Assembly (NCBI GenBank): GCA_023266955.1
Contig: JAHFOH010000032.1
Span: 1 to 12,034 of the forward strand
Length of the DNA stretch: 12,034 nucleotides
Direction: 5' to 3'
Source: Nitrososphaerota archaeon
Lineage (GTDB): Archaea; Thermoproteota; Nitrososphaeria; Nitrososphaerales; JAHFOH01
The position numbers were made by a program, and so were the translations under genes. Below the pieces are notes generated by a model. The model was not told the DNA's origin and ran no database searches. It saw only the letters and a list, made by a program, of their open reading frames with translations. Of this stretch, positions 6,735 through 12,034 are shown in pieces. Numbering within the stretch: position 1 is the first letter of the stretch; the number at the start of each line of letters is the position of its first letter.

Positions 6735-8129
6735 ATGGAAGAATTAGTAGCGATATCCCCAGTTGACGGTAGATATGCTAAGGATGTATCTGCTTTAAGC
6801 GGCCGCTTCTCCGAGTTCGCTTTCATCAAGTATAGGATAAGGATCGAAGTTGAATACCTTGTAGCGCTATCAGAAGCGGGCGTTATCAGGAAACTCACTG
6901 TTCATGAGAGGCGTTTTCTAAGGAAACTGCATCAGAAGTTCTCCTTAGATGAAGCGAAGCGCATCAAAGAAATCGAGAGACGGACGAGACATGACGTAAA
7001 GGCCATCGAGTATTACATTAAGGAGGTGACGGGCAAATCGTCTCTGGAGGACTTAAAATGTTATGTTCATTTTGGCCTTACTTCCGAGGATGTCAACAAC
7101 CTCGCTTATTCTTGCATGCTGAGAGACACCCTGAGCCAAGAGTACTTACCAGTCATCATACAGTTGGAGGAGAACCTGATCAAGCTTGCCGAAAAATACA
7201 AGGCCGTTCCTATGCTGTCAAGGACTCACGGGCAGCCAGCATCTCCCACCACCCTCGGAAAGGAATTCGTAAATTTCGCCGTCAGAATTGTCAGGGAACT
7301 AAGGAAACTGGATACGAAGCTACCCGGAAAGCTTAACGGAGCGGTGGGGAACTATAGCGCACTGCACTTTGCCTGCCCAAACAAAGACTGGATACAGTTT
7401 TCAACCAATTTTATTTCGAGTCTAGGCCTAGAGCCTGAGCTCATAACGAGTCAAGTCATTCCCCACGACAAGATTTCCGAACTTCTTCATACGCTCTTCA
7501 GGATAAACAACATCGTCATAAACCTTGACAGAGACATGTGGCAATATCTCAGCTACGGCTACTTTAGACAGACGGTGTTAAAGGATGAAGTAGGCTCATC
7601 GACGATGCCTCACAAGGTAAGTCCAGTGGACCTTGAGAACAGCGAAGGCAACTTAGAGGTGGCAAACAGTCTGATAAACCTCTTGGCGGGCAAGTTACAG
7701 ATTACAAGACTCCAAAGGGACCTTTCGGACTCGACTGTAAAGAGGAACTACGGTCTAGCCTTCGCTCATTCAATAATAGCACTTAAGAATACGATTGAGG
7801 GCCTAGACAGAGTACATCCTGACGCGGGGATCATGAAAGAAGAACTGCTCAAACATCCTGAAGTGCTTACCGAAGCATTTCAGACTGTTCTAAAGACGCA
7901 GAGGTACGAGGCGGCATTTGAGGATTTAAAGCAATCGACCAGAGGAAAGAAGATCAGTCTGCAACACATTCATGGATACATCAAAAACATCAAAATGGAA
8001 TCAAGAGTCAGAAAGAGACTTCTGGCTCTAACTCCAGAACAATACTTAGGGCTATCCGTAGAACTCACCGAATTGGGGATCAAAGAATGTAAAGGCGTTT
8101 TGTCTTCATTTGAACACAAGACGTCCTAG
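6735..8129 (+). CDS. purB: Adenylosuccinate lyase, E. coli-type
   Basis: PurB splits adenylosuccinate to AMP and fumarate, and also SAICAR to AICAR in de novo purine synthesis. The 464-residue chain is full length for the fumarase/aspartase superfamily. Motifs in order: ISPVDGRYAKDVSAL (7-21), HDVKAIEYY (86-94), HFGLTSEDVNNL (112-123), SRTHGQPAS (162-170, with the general-acid His165), NGAVGNY (201-207), the flexible signature loop GSSTMPHKVSPVDLENSEGN (287-306, catalytic Ser288 or 289) and QRDLSDSTVKRN (327-338). SPVDGRY, NGAVGNY, the ENSEGN ending of the loop and the QRDLxDST block are characteristic of the E. coli-like subfamily rather than the B. subtilis/Thermotoga-like form usual in archaea. 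The six-base gap from purA indicates co-transcription. The TAG stop is followed in the same frame by an asd remnant. Confidence 0.95.
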   Translation: MEELVAISPVDGRYAKDVSALSGRFSEFAFIKYRIRIEVEYLVALSEAGVIRKLTVHERRFLRKLHQKFSLDEAKRIKEIERRTRHDVKAIEYYIKEVTGKSSLEDLKCYVHFGLTSEDVNNLAYSCMLRDTLSQEYLPVIIQLEENLIKLAEKYKAVPMLSRTHGQPASPTTLGKEFVNFAVRIVRELRKLDTKLPGKLNGAVGNYSALHFACPNKDWIQFSTNFISSLGLEPELITSQVIPHDKISELLHTLFRINNIVINLDRDMWQYLSYGYFRQTVLKDEVGSSTMPHKVSPVDLENSEGNLEVANSLINLLAGKLQITRLQRDLSDSTVKRNYGLAFAHSIIALKNTIEGLDRVHPDAGIMKEELLKHPEVLTEAFQTVLKTQRYEAAFEDLKQSTRGKKISLQHIHGYIKNIKMESRVRKRLLALTPEQYLGLSVELTELGIKECKGVLSSFEHKTS

Positions 8130-8135
8130 CAGAAG

Positions 8136-8351
8136 ATGCTTAATGTTGATGCCTCTTCCGATCCATTATCGCAACCTAGGCTAGACAGAAACCTCTACAA
8201 TGTGATGGCAACTTCCGTAGGTAGATTAAGAAGAGACGCCGTTGTTCCAAATGGCATGAAGTACGTTCTGGTGTCGCACAATACAAAGATGAGCCCTACT
8301 AAAGGGGCAGTGCTTGTAGCCGAACTTCTGAAGAAAGAGGGCTACCTGTAG
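8136..8351 (+). pseudogene. asd: Aspartate-semialdehyde dehydrogenase, C-terminal remnant
   Basis: This 71-codon frame contains QPRLDRNLYNVMATSVGR, NGMKYVLVSHNT and GAVLVAELLKKEGYL. They line up with the C-terminus of archaeal-type ASADH as I know it (PQPRLDRDAGxGMxVxVGR, then KYVxLSHNTxRGAAGGAVLxAELL). A full enzyme has about 350 residues and makes aspartate semialdehyde for lysine, threonine and methionine. Only the last fifth is left, with no NAD-binding or catalytic-Cys domain, and the conserved RGAAGG has become MSPTKG. I therefore call it a remnant. It starts six bases after purB, in purB's frame and behind its TAG. No ribosome binding site is visible. A small expressed protein is possible but has no evident function. 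Confidence 0.7.
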
Positions 8352-8370
8352 GTACCCTCCCATAGGGAAA

Positions 8371-8457
8371 GGTAAGAAGTGCTACAAATACGGTTTTACG
8401 ATAATATTGAAAATGTCCCGAATGCGCCACCGAGTTTGTTAGCTATCCAAGTTAGCC
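8371..8457 (+). repeat. 87-base direct repeat, copy B
   Basis: This is the second copy of the repeat found at 2031-2117, same orientation, 81 of 87 bases identical, no gaps. Similarity fades beyond both ends; upstream only a loose resemblance (TAGGGAAAGG against TAGAGGAAGAGG) remains. Confidence 0.9.
8372..8453 (+). pseudogene. Broken second copy of the zinc-ribbon gene
   Basis: Read in the frame of the intact gene at 1978-2115, this copy lacks the start and first Cys pair. It carries two nonsense changes: TAC to TAA at 8402-8404 and TGG to TGA at 8408-8410. The other changes are mild: Lys to Glu and Ser to Ala around the second knuckle (now CPECAT), and one silent GAA to GAG. The second Cys pair, the ending FVSYPS and the TAG stop are kept. 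The pattern suggests the copy first diverged as a coding gene, or was converted by one, and was then disabled. It directly follows the asd remnant. Confidence 0.8.
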
Positions 8458-8461
8458 TAGC

Positions 8462-8468
8462 TTTAAAT
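8462..8468 (+). promoter_or_regulatory. TATA box for the small gene at 8494
   Basis: TTTAAAT is centred 29 bases before TTG 8494, which has no ribosome binding site. It lies only five bases after the dead zinc-ribbon copy. Confidence 0.6.
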
Positions 8469-8493
8469 GCAACAATATGATGTAGTTAAGTAA

Positions 8494-8787
8494 TTGAGTG
8501 AACTCCACAGGGATGCTGAACTCGAGAACCTAGTAGGACAGGAGTTAATCACAGACGCCCAGTTGCAGAAGATTAGAGACTATCTGATCAGTAAGCTAGA
8601 GTTCAGAGGCCCAATAAGAGTTAGTAAGAAATTCATCACATATGGCGGTAAGAAGTATAGGATAACGGTCCAGTTTGAGGAAGTGAAGCCTGACTCTGAG
8701 CTTCCTCCAGGAATTCCTGAACCTCATGTTGAAGCGGAGGAACAGCCACGGAAGACGACAGAAACCGTTCAAACGACTTCTTCATAG
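8494..8787 (+). CDS. Small hypothetical protein
   Basis: The protein has 97 residues and I do not recognise it. TAA 8491-8493 closes the frame just before TTG 8494, and a TATA box lies 29 bases upstream, so the TTG is a well-supported leaderless start. Residues 5-35 look helical and charged. Residues 38-63 (RGPIRVSKKFITYGGKKYRI and on) look like a short beta-sheet segment. After about residue 65 the chain is rich in Pro, Glu and Thr (SELPPGIPEPHVEAEE) and is probably disordered. There is no membrane segment and no cysteine. It is monocistronic as far as can be seen, with 200 bases of regulatory sequence after it. No function is proposed. Confidence 0.7.
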   Translation: MSELHRDAELENLVGQELITDAQLQKIRDYLISKLEFRGPIRVSKKFITYGGKKYRITVQFEEVKPDSELPPGIPEPHVEAEEQPRKTTETVQTTSS

Positions 8788-8904
8788 TACAGGCGAAGAA
8801 GATCAGCTACGGTAATGTAAGACATCTGTTGTTAGACGACTCTTTTCAGCGCTCCACGCCTAACACACCAGTCTGTCTAACTCAACCATACTCTATGTTC
8901 GATC

Positions 8905-8956
8905 TATGACATCCGTCATATAAGAATTATTGAGGGAATTATTCCGGTCGGAATAA
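8905..8956 (+). promoter_or_regulatory. Two palindromes around a TATA box, probable operator of the HTH-CBS gene
   Basis: The first palindrome is TATGAC-atcc-GTCATA (8905-8920). It runs into CATATAAG (8917-8924), a good TATA box. The second is TTATTCCG-GT-CGGAATAA (8939-8956), eight perfect base pairs around a two-base centre, where transcription from that TATA box would begin. A further GGAAT-T-ATTCC (8935-8945) overlaps it. A second TATA candidate, ATTATA, lies at 8959-8964, about 29 bases before ATG 8991. Repressor sites over the TATA box and start point are common in archaea. Binding by the HTH protein encoded next is inference. Confidence 0.6.
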
Positions 8957-8990
8957 GGATTATAGCCTTGACGTTGGCATTGGAACTGGC

Positions 8991-9539
8991 ATGTTCGAAC
9001 CAAAGGACATCTCTAAGATAAGAAGGCAACTGGGGCTAACTCAGTCGCGCCTAGCGGACATTTCTGGAGTCAGCCAGTCTCTGATAGCTAAGATCGAAGC
9101 TGGAAAGCTGGATCCCTCCTTCTCGAAATACAAGTCCATAGTAGAGGCGCTGTTGAAGCTGCAGAGGAAGGACATCAAGAAGGCGCAAGATATCATGTCA
9201 AGAGAAATCGTCTACGTTACTAAGGGCGAGGGCCTTGATAAAGCCGCTAGGCTCATGAGGGAGCATGCCGTCTCGCAGTTACCTATTTACGATGGAACGA
9301 GAGTCGTCGGCAGTATTTCTGAGAAAACGATTCTCAGGCTTCTTTCTGAAAGCGGCAATCCTGAAGAGGTGTTTCGCAAGCAAATCAAGGGAGCTATGGA
9401 TGAACCCTTCCCTACTGTTAGCGAGCAGTCTCCAGTTGAGGTGCTATACCCGCTCTTGGAGTTTTTCCAAGCCGTCTTGGTGGTTAGAGAGGGTATACCA
9501 GTCGGAATAGTAACGAAGGCTGACTTGCTAAAGGTATAG
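8991..9539 (+). CDS. Transcriptional regulator: XRE-type HTH plus two CBS domains
   Basis: The 182-residue protein has a Cro/CI-type helix-turn-helix at about 7-57; IRRQLGLTQSRLADISGVSQ and LIAKIEAGKLDPS show the usual LTQxxLAxxxGVSQ and IxxxExGxxxPS pattern. CBS domains follow at about 66-118 (AQDIMSREIVYV, AVSQLPIYD, VVGSISEKTIL) and 133-182 (GAMDEPFPTVSEQSP, GIPVGIVTKADLL). This HTH-CBS layout is a known archaeal family (COG3620). Paired CBS domains commonly bind AMP, ATP or S-adenosylmethionine derivatives, so an adenosyl ligand probably tunes DNA binding. No in-frame start lies just upstream of ATG 8991. The upstream region carries two palindromes, so self-regulation is likely. The thrC promoter lies about 50 bases after the stop and may be another target. 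Confidence 0.88.
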   Translation: MFEPKDISKIRRQLGLTQSRLADISGVSQSLIAKIEAGKLDPSFSKYKSIVEALLKLQRKDIKKAQDIMSREIVYVTKGEGLDKAARLMREHAVSQLPIYDGTRVVGSISEKTILRLLSESGNPEEVFRKQIKGAMDEPFPTVSEQSPVEVLYPLLEFFQAVLVVREGIPVGIVTKADLLKV

Positions 9540-9589
9540 GCATAGTCACTCGCCGGTATATTCCTAACAGAATATTTTCGTCAACAATT

Positions 9590-9598
9590 AATTTATAC
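9590..9598 (+). promoter_or_regulatory. TATA box for the thrC operon
   Basis: AATTTATAC is centred about 29 bases before TTG 9623. TAA 9620-9622 blocks any earlier in-frame start, and no ribosome binding site is present, so a leaderless TTG start is well supported. Confidence 0.7.
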
Positions 9599-9622
9599 CT
9601 AAACGCCAAGCGCGAGTTCTAA

Positions 9623-10846
9623 TTGGGGAAAGTAACAGCCTTAAGATGTAGAGATTGTACCACGGAATTTCCTCCTACAGTCAAGTTCGTTTGCGACCAA
9701 TGTTTTGGTGCCTTAGATACAGTCTACAACTATGATGAAATTCGATTAACCCCATCCTCGCTCAATGGACGCGAAAAGAGCCTCTGGAGATACTTTGACC
9801 TCCTCCCCGTGAAAGATCCCGATAGGATAGTCAACTTGAGTGCGGGCTTCAATCCCTTGAGACGATGCGATACCCTTGCTAAAGAGCTTGGCTTGAAGCA
9901 TCTCTACGTCAAGGATGACACTATCAACCCGACGTATTCCTTCAAAGATCGACCGAGTAGTGTAGCTGTTTCCAAGGCGCTCGAGTTCGGGTTCAAAGCG
10001 GTTGGTTGCGCCTCGACAGGGAACCTTGCGGCGGCGCTAGCGGCTCATGCGGCTAAGGCTGGATTGGATTGCTATGTGTTCATTCCATCCGATATAGAAG
10101 CGAACAAAATCGTTCAGACTGCAGTTTTCGGAGCCAAGATAGTGCGAGTTAACGGCACCTATGATGATGTCAACAGGCTTGTAACCCAGGCGGCGGACGA
10201 ATACGGGATTGGAATAGTCAACGTAACCTTGAGACCCTACTACGTAGAGGGGTCAAAGACGGTCGCCTTCGAAGTTGCTGAGCAATTAGGTTGGGAAGTT
10301 CCTGATCACGTAATAGTGCCGCTAGCGAGCGGGGCGCTTTTATGCGCAATTTGCAAAGGGTTTGAAGAGCTGGAGAGGGTAGGTCTGATTGATGGCACAG
10401 ATGTGAAAGTAACAGGCGTCCAACCCCAAGGATGCTCGCCGATAGTGGATGCCTTTAAACAGGGCAGGGATGGAATCTCGCCTGTTGAATATCCTGACAC
10501 AGTAGCCAAGAGCCTAGCAATTGGGGATCCTAGCGATGGAATTTACACGCTTAGAAATATCAGGAAGTATCGTGGTTTCGCCGAAGCTGTTTCGAACAGG
10601 GAAATAATCGATTCTGTTAGGCTCTTAGCTGAGACGGAAGGAATTTTCTCTGAGCCTACCGGAGGAGTAGTGTTAGGTGCTCTCAAGAGGCTGGTTGAAG
10701 CTGGAAGAATCTCTTCCGATGAGCGCGTCGTTTGCCTGATCACTGGCAGCGGCCTAAAGGCTCCTGAAGCGCTTACCGGGAGCCTGCCCGAGCCGATAAC
10801 AGTTGAGCCAAGGTTACAGACTCTTGCGCCCATTATGAAAAGGTGA
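9623..10846 (+). CDS. thrC: Threonine synthase-family PLP enzyme
   Basis: The family converts O-phosphohomoserine to threonine with pyridoxal phosphate. The 407-residue chain opens with a zinc ribbon (CRDC at 9-12, CDQC at 24-27). The fold-type II PLP domain follows: LSAGFNPLRRC (72-82), the PLP lysine Lys108 in NPTYSFKDR, the phosphate-binding CASTGNLAAALAA (129-141), RPYYVEGSKT (204-213), KSLAIGDPSDG (296-306), ETEGIFSEPTGG (337-348) and LITGSGLKAP (372-381). It belongs to the longer class with STGNLAAA, RPYYxEGSKT and AKSLAIGxPxDG rather than the short class with ASTGNTSAS. The stop overlaps the ribosome binding site of the sulfur-carrier gene, so both are co-translated. That partnership raises the possibility that the enzyme uses O-phosphohomoserine with a thiocarboxylate as sulfur donor. 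Threonine synthesis remains the default. Confidence 0.9.
   Translation: MGKVTALRCRDCTTEFPPTVKFVCDQCFGALDTVYNYDEIRLTPSSLNGREKSLWRYFDLLPVKDPDRIVNLSAGFNPLRRCDTLAKELGLKHLYVKDDTINPTYSFKDRPSSVAVSKALEFGFKAVGCASTGNLAAALAAHAAKAGLDCYVFIPSDIEANKIVQTAVFGAKIVRVNGTYDDVNRLVTQAADEYGIGIVNVTLRPYYVEGSKTVAFEVAEQLGWEVPDHVIVPLASGALLCAICKGFEELERVGLIDGTDVKVTGVQPQGCSPIVDAFKQGRDGISPVEYPDTVAKSLAIGDPSDGIYTLRNIRKYRGFAEAVSNREIIDSVRLLAETEGIFSEPTGGVVLGALKRLVEAGRISSDERVVCLITGSGLKAPEALTGSLPEPITVEPRLQTLAPIMKR
10841..10846 (+). promoter_or_regulatory. Ribosome binding site of the sulfur-carrier gene, overlapping the thrC stop
   Basis: AGGTGA contains the thrC stop TGA (10844-10846) and ends seven bases before TTG 10854. A ribosome finishing thrC would be in place to start the next gene. 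Confidence 0.65.
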
Positions 10847-10853
10847 ACTCTAA

Positions 10854-11135
10854 TTGGCTAGAGTTGAGATAACTTTTCCATCAGTACTGTCAGCAATAAC
10901 AAAGGGCGAAAAAAGAGTACCTGTGGAAGCAACTACCGTCCAAGAGGCGATAGAACAATTAGTGTCACGCTTTGGTGAAAACTTCAAGATAAGAATTCTA
11001 GATTCTACCGGTAAGCCTAACCCCCTACTCAACTTCTACGTAAACGGGAAGAACGTCAAGTTTCTAGGCGACATCCAAACTTCCTTGAAGAATGGCGACG
11101 AAATCACTGTACTACCGGCGGTGGCAGGTGGATGA
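10854..11135 (+). CDS. MoaD/ThiS-family sulfur carrier protein
   Basis: A 93-residue beta-grasp protein with the pattern of ubiquitin-like sulfur carriers: a first strand (VEITFPSVL), the helix TTVQEAIEQLVSRFGENF, then LLNFYVNGKNVKFL and LKNGDEITVLPAVAGG. The chain ends exactly in Gly-Gly, the C-terminus that is adenylated and turned into a thiocarboxylate. The start is TTG 10854, seven bases after its ribosome binding site. The stop TGA overlaps the ATG of the E1-like gene (ATGA), so carrier and activating enzyme are coupled. Sequence alone does not tell whether it serves molybdopterin, thiamine, tRNA thiolation or amino acid synthesis. Its position behind thrC, with no moaE or thiG in view, favours amino acid metabolism. 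Confidence 0.9.
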   Translation: MARVEITFPSVLSAITKGEKRVPVEATTVQEAIEQLVSRFGENFKIRILDSTGKPNPLLNFYVNGKNVKFLGDIQTSLKNGDEITVLPAVAGG

Positions 11136-12034
11136 CCACTTCACACCTATCTGAGGAAAGCTTCGAACGTTATTCGAGGCAAATAGCTCTTAACCAGATA
11201 GGATACGAAGGGCAGCTCAGGATAAGGGACACTAAGCTTTGCATTGCAGGGCTAGGAGGTTTAGGTGTTCCATCCGCACTACAAGTCGTGGCCATGGGAT
11301 TCGGCCATGTAAGACTGGTTGATAGAGACGTAGTCGAGATTTCCAACCTTCATCGACAGTACCTCTATGACTCAGAATCGATAGGCCATTCAAAAGTTGA
11401 GGTAGCAGCAAAGAAACTGTCTAAGCTCAATCCTGAAGTTGAGCTTGAGCCGCTTACAGTCTCCATTAACCCAGACAGTGCCCTTGAAATTGTTCGAGGT
11501 GTTGATGTTGTTATTGATGGCCTCGACTCAATCGCCGCTCGCTACGCTCTCAATAGAGCCTGCTTAGAACTGGGCATTCCGTATGTGTATGGTTCTGCAA
11601 TAGAGACTACAGGTGTAGCCTCCACCATCATAGGGGGAGAGACGCCTTGTCTTGAATGCGTCTTTCCAAGTCTTAACGACGAAGAACTTCCGAAATGTGC
11701 AATCGACGGTGTACACCCTTCAGTCTTAGCAGTTATCAGCGGTATACAAACTTCGGAGGCCGTTAAAATAGTTCTGGGGAAAAAGCCTGATCTGGCTGGA
11801 AAGTTACTGTTCTTCGATGCAGATTCCACTACGTTCGATTACGTTCCCATAAAACGTCAGGAAGAATGTGGGGCATGCGGAGTGAAGAGAAGTCCATTAC
11901 CTCCTTCTTACGAAAGGAGAATCATAGAGGAGATATGTAGTCGAGGAAGAAAGAGAGTGCATGTAATATCGCCGAGAGAGAATCTAGGCATAAATGTTGA
12001 GGCTGCAGCTTCCCGGCTGAGTGCCAGCGGACTT
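11132..12034 (+). CDS. ThiF/MoeB-type E1-like adenylyltransferase, 3' end outside window
   Basis: The frame is open from ATG 11132 to the window edge, 301 codons without a stop. The protein should adenylate the C-terminal glycine of the carrier encoded just before. Visible features: YSRQIAL (14-20), the ATP-binding GLGGLG (40-45), VDRDVVEISNLHRQYLY (63-79) with the acidic residues and Arg used by E1 enzymes, IDGLDS (128-133), zinc pairs CLEC (173-176) and CGAC (246-249), and Cys189 in KCAIDGVHPSVLAVISG, which aligns with the cysteine of the crossover loop. MoeB-like proteins normally end near residue 250. Here at least 50 more residues follow, including KRVHVISPRENLGIN. This does not read as the usual CDC25-like rhodanese domain of longer E1 proteins, though too little is present to be sure. 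The ATGA overlap indicates the same operon. Confidence 0.9.
   Translation, partial: MTTSHLSEESFERYSRQIALNQIGYEGQLRIRDTKLCIAGLGGLGVPSALQVVAMGFGHVRLVDRDVVEISNLHRQYLYDSESIGHSKVEVAAKKLSKLNPEVELEPLTVSINPDSALEIVRGVDVVIDGLDSIAARYALNRACLELGIPYVYGSAIETTGVASTIIGGETPCLECVFPSLNDEELPKCAIDGVHPSVLAVISGIQTSEAVKIVLGKKPDLAGKLLFFDADSTTFDYVPIKRQEECGACGVKRSPLPPSYERRIIEEICSRGRKRVHVISPRENLGINVEAAASRLSASGL

Noticed and set aside
7058..7336. 92-codon ORF inside purB
   Set aside because: It overlaps conserved purB motifs in another frame and has no family features. Other long antisense and alternate-frame ORFs within guaA, purA and thrC were dropped for the same reason.
8127..8135. Readthrough of the purB TAG (as pyrrolysine or otherwise) to make a PurB-asd fusion
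   Set aside because: PurB is already full length at the TAG, and the following segment resembles a decayed remnant of an unrelated enzyme. No pyrrolysine genes are in view.

Overview
The window looks archaeal. Several genes start directly at a TTG, GTG or ATG with a TATA box about 24-31 bases upstream and no ribosome binding site, which is the leaderless pattern. Genes inside operons instead use short GAGGTGA/AGGTGA sites or ATGA overlaps. GMP synthetase is a single fused chain, and there is an HTH-CBS regulator of a kind common in archaea. I cannot place it below domain level; a Thermoproteota-type (TACK) lineage is a guess. Gene order is compact. No tRNA, rRNA, CRISPR array or transposase is visible.

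Layout. 1-816 (+): the tail of a class II glutamine amidotransferase and a small unknown protein. 841-1819 (-): a probable operon of two tiny membrane proteins and a DUF1684 protein. 1978-2115 (+): a 45-residue zinc-ribbon protein. 2258-4443 (+): a phosphoribosyltransferase overlapping guaA. 4444-4822: a gene-poor gap ending in a promoter. 4823-8129 (+): a second phosphoribosyltransferase, purA and purB in one tight operon. 8136-8457: two gene remnants side by side, the C-terminal end of aspartate-semialdehyde dehydrogenase and a broken second copy of the zinc-ribbon gene. 8494-8787: a small unknown leaderless gene. 8991-9539: an HTH plus two-CBS regulator behind two palindromes. 9623-12034 (+): threonine synthase, a MoaD/ThiS-type sulfur carrier and a ThiF/MoeB-type activating enzyme that runs off the window.

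How the genes work together. The central block is the end of purine nucleotide synthesis: GuaA makes GMP from XMP, PurA and PurB make AMP from IMP, and two PRPP-dependent transferases probably feed in salvaged bases. This block lies between two direct repeats of 87 bases (81 identical), which are an intact and a dead copy of the zinc-ribbon gene. The right-hand block links a PLP enzyme that uses O-phosphohomoserine to a ubiquitin-like sulfur carrier and its activating enzyme in one translationally coupled operon. That makes protein-thiocarboxylate-dependent sulfur amino acid synthesis the most interesting hypothesis here. The HTH-CBS regulator just upstream, whose family's CBS domains bind adenosyl ligands, could control it.
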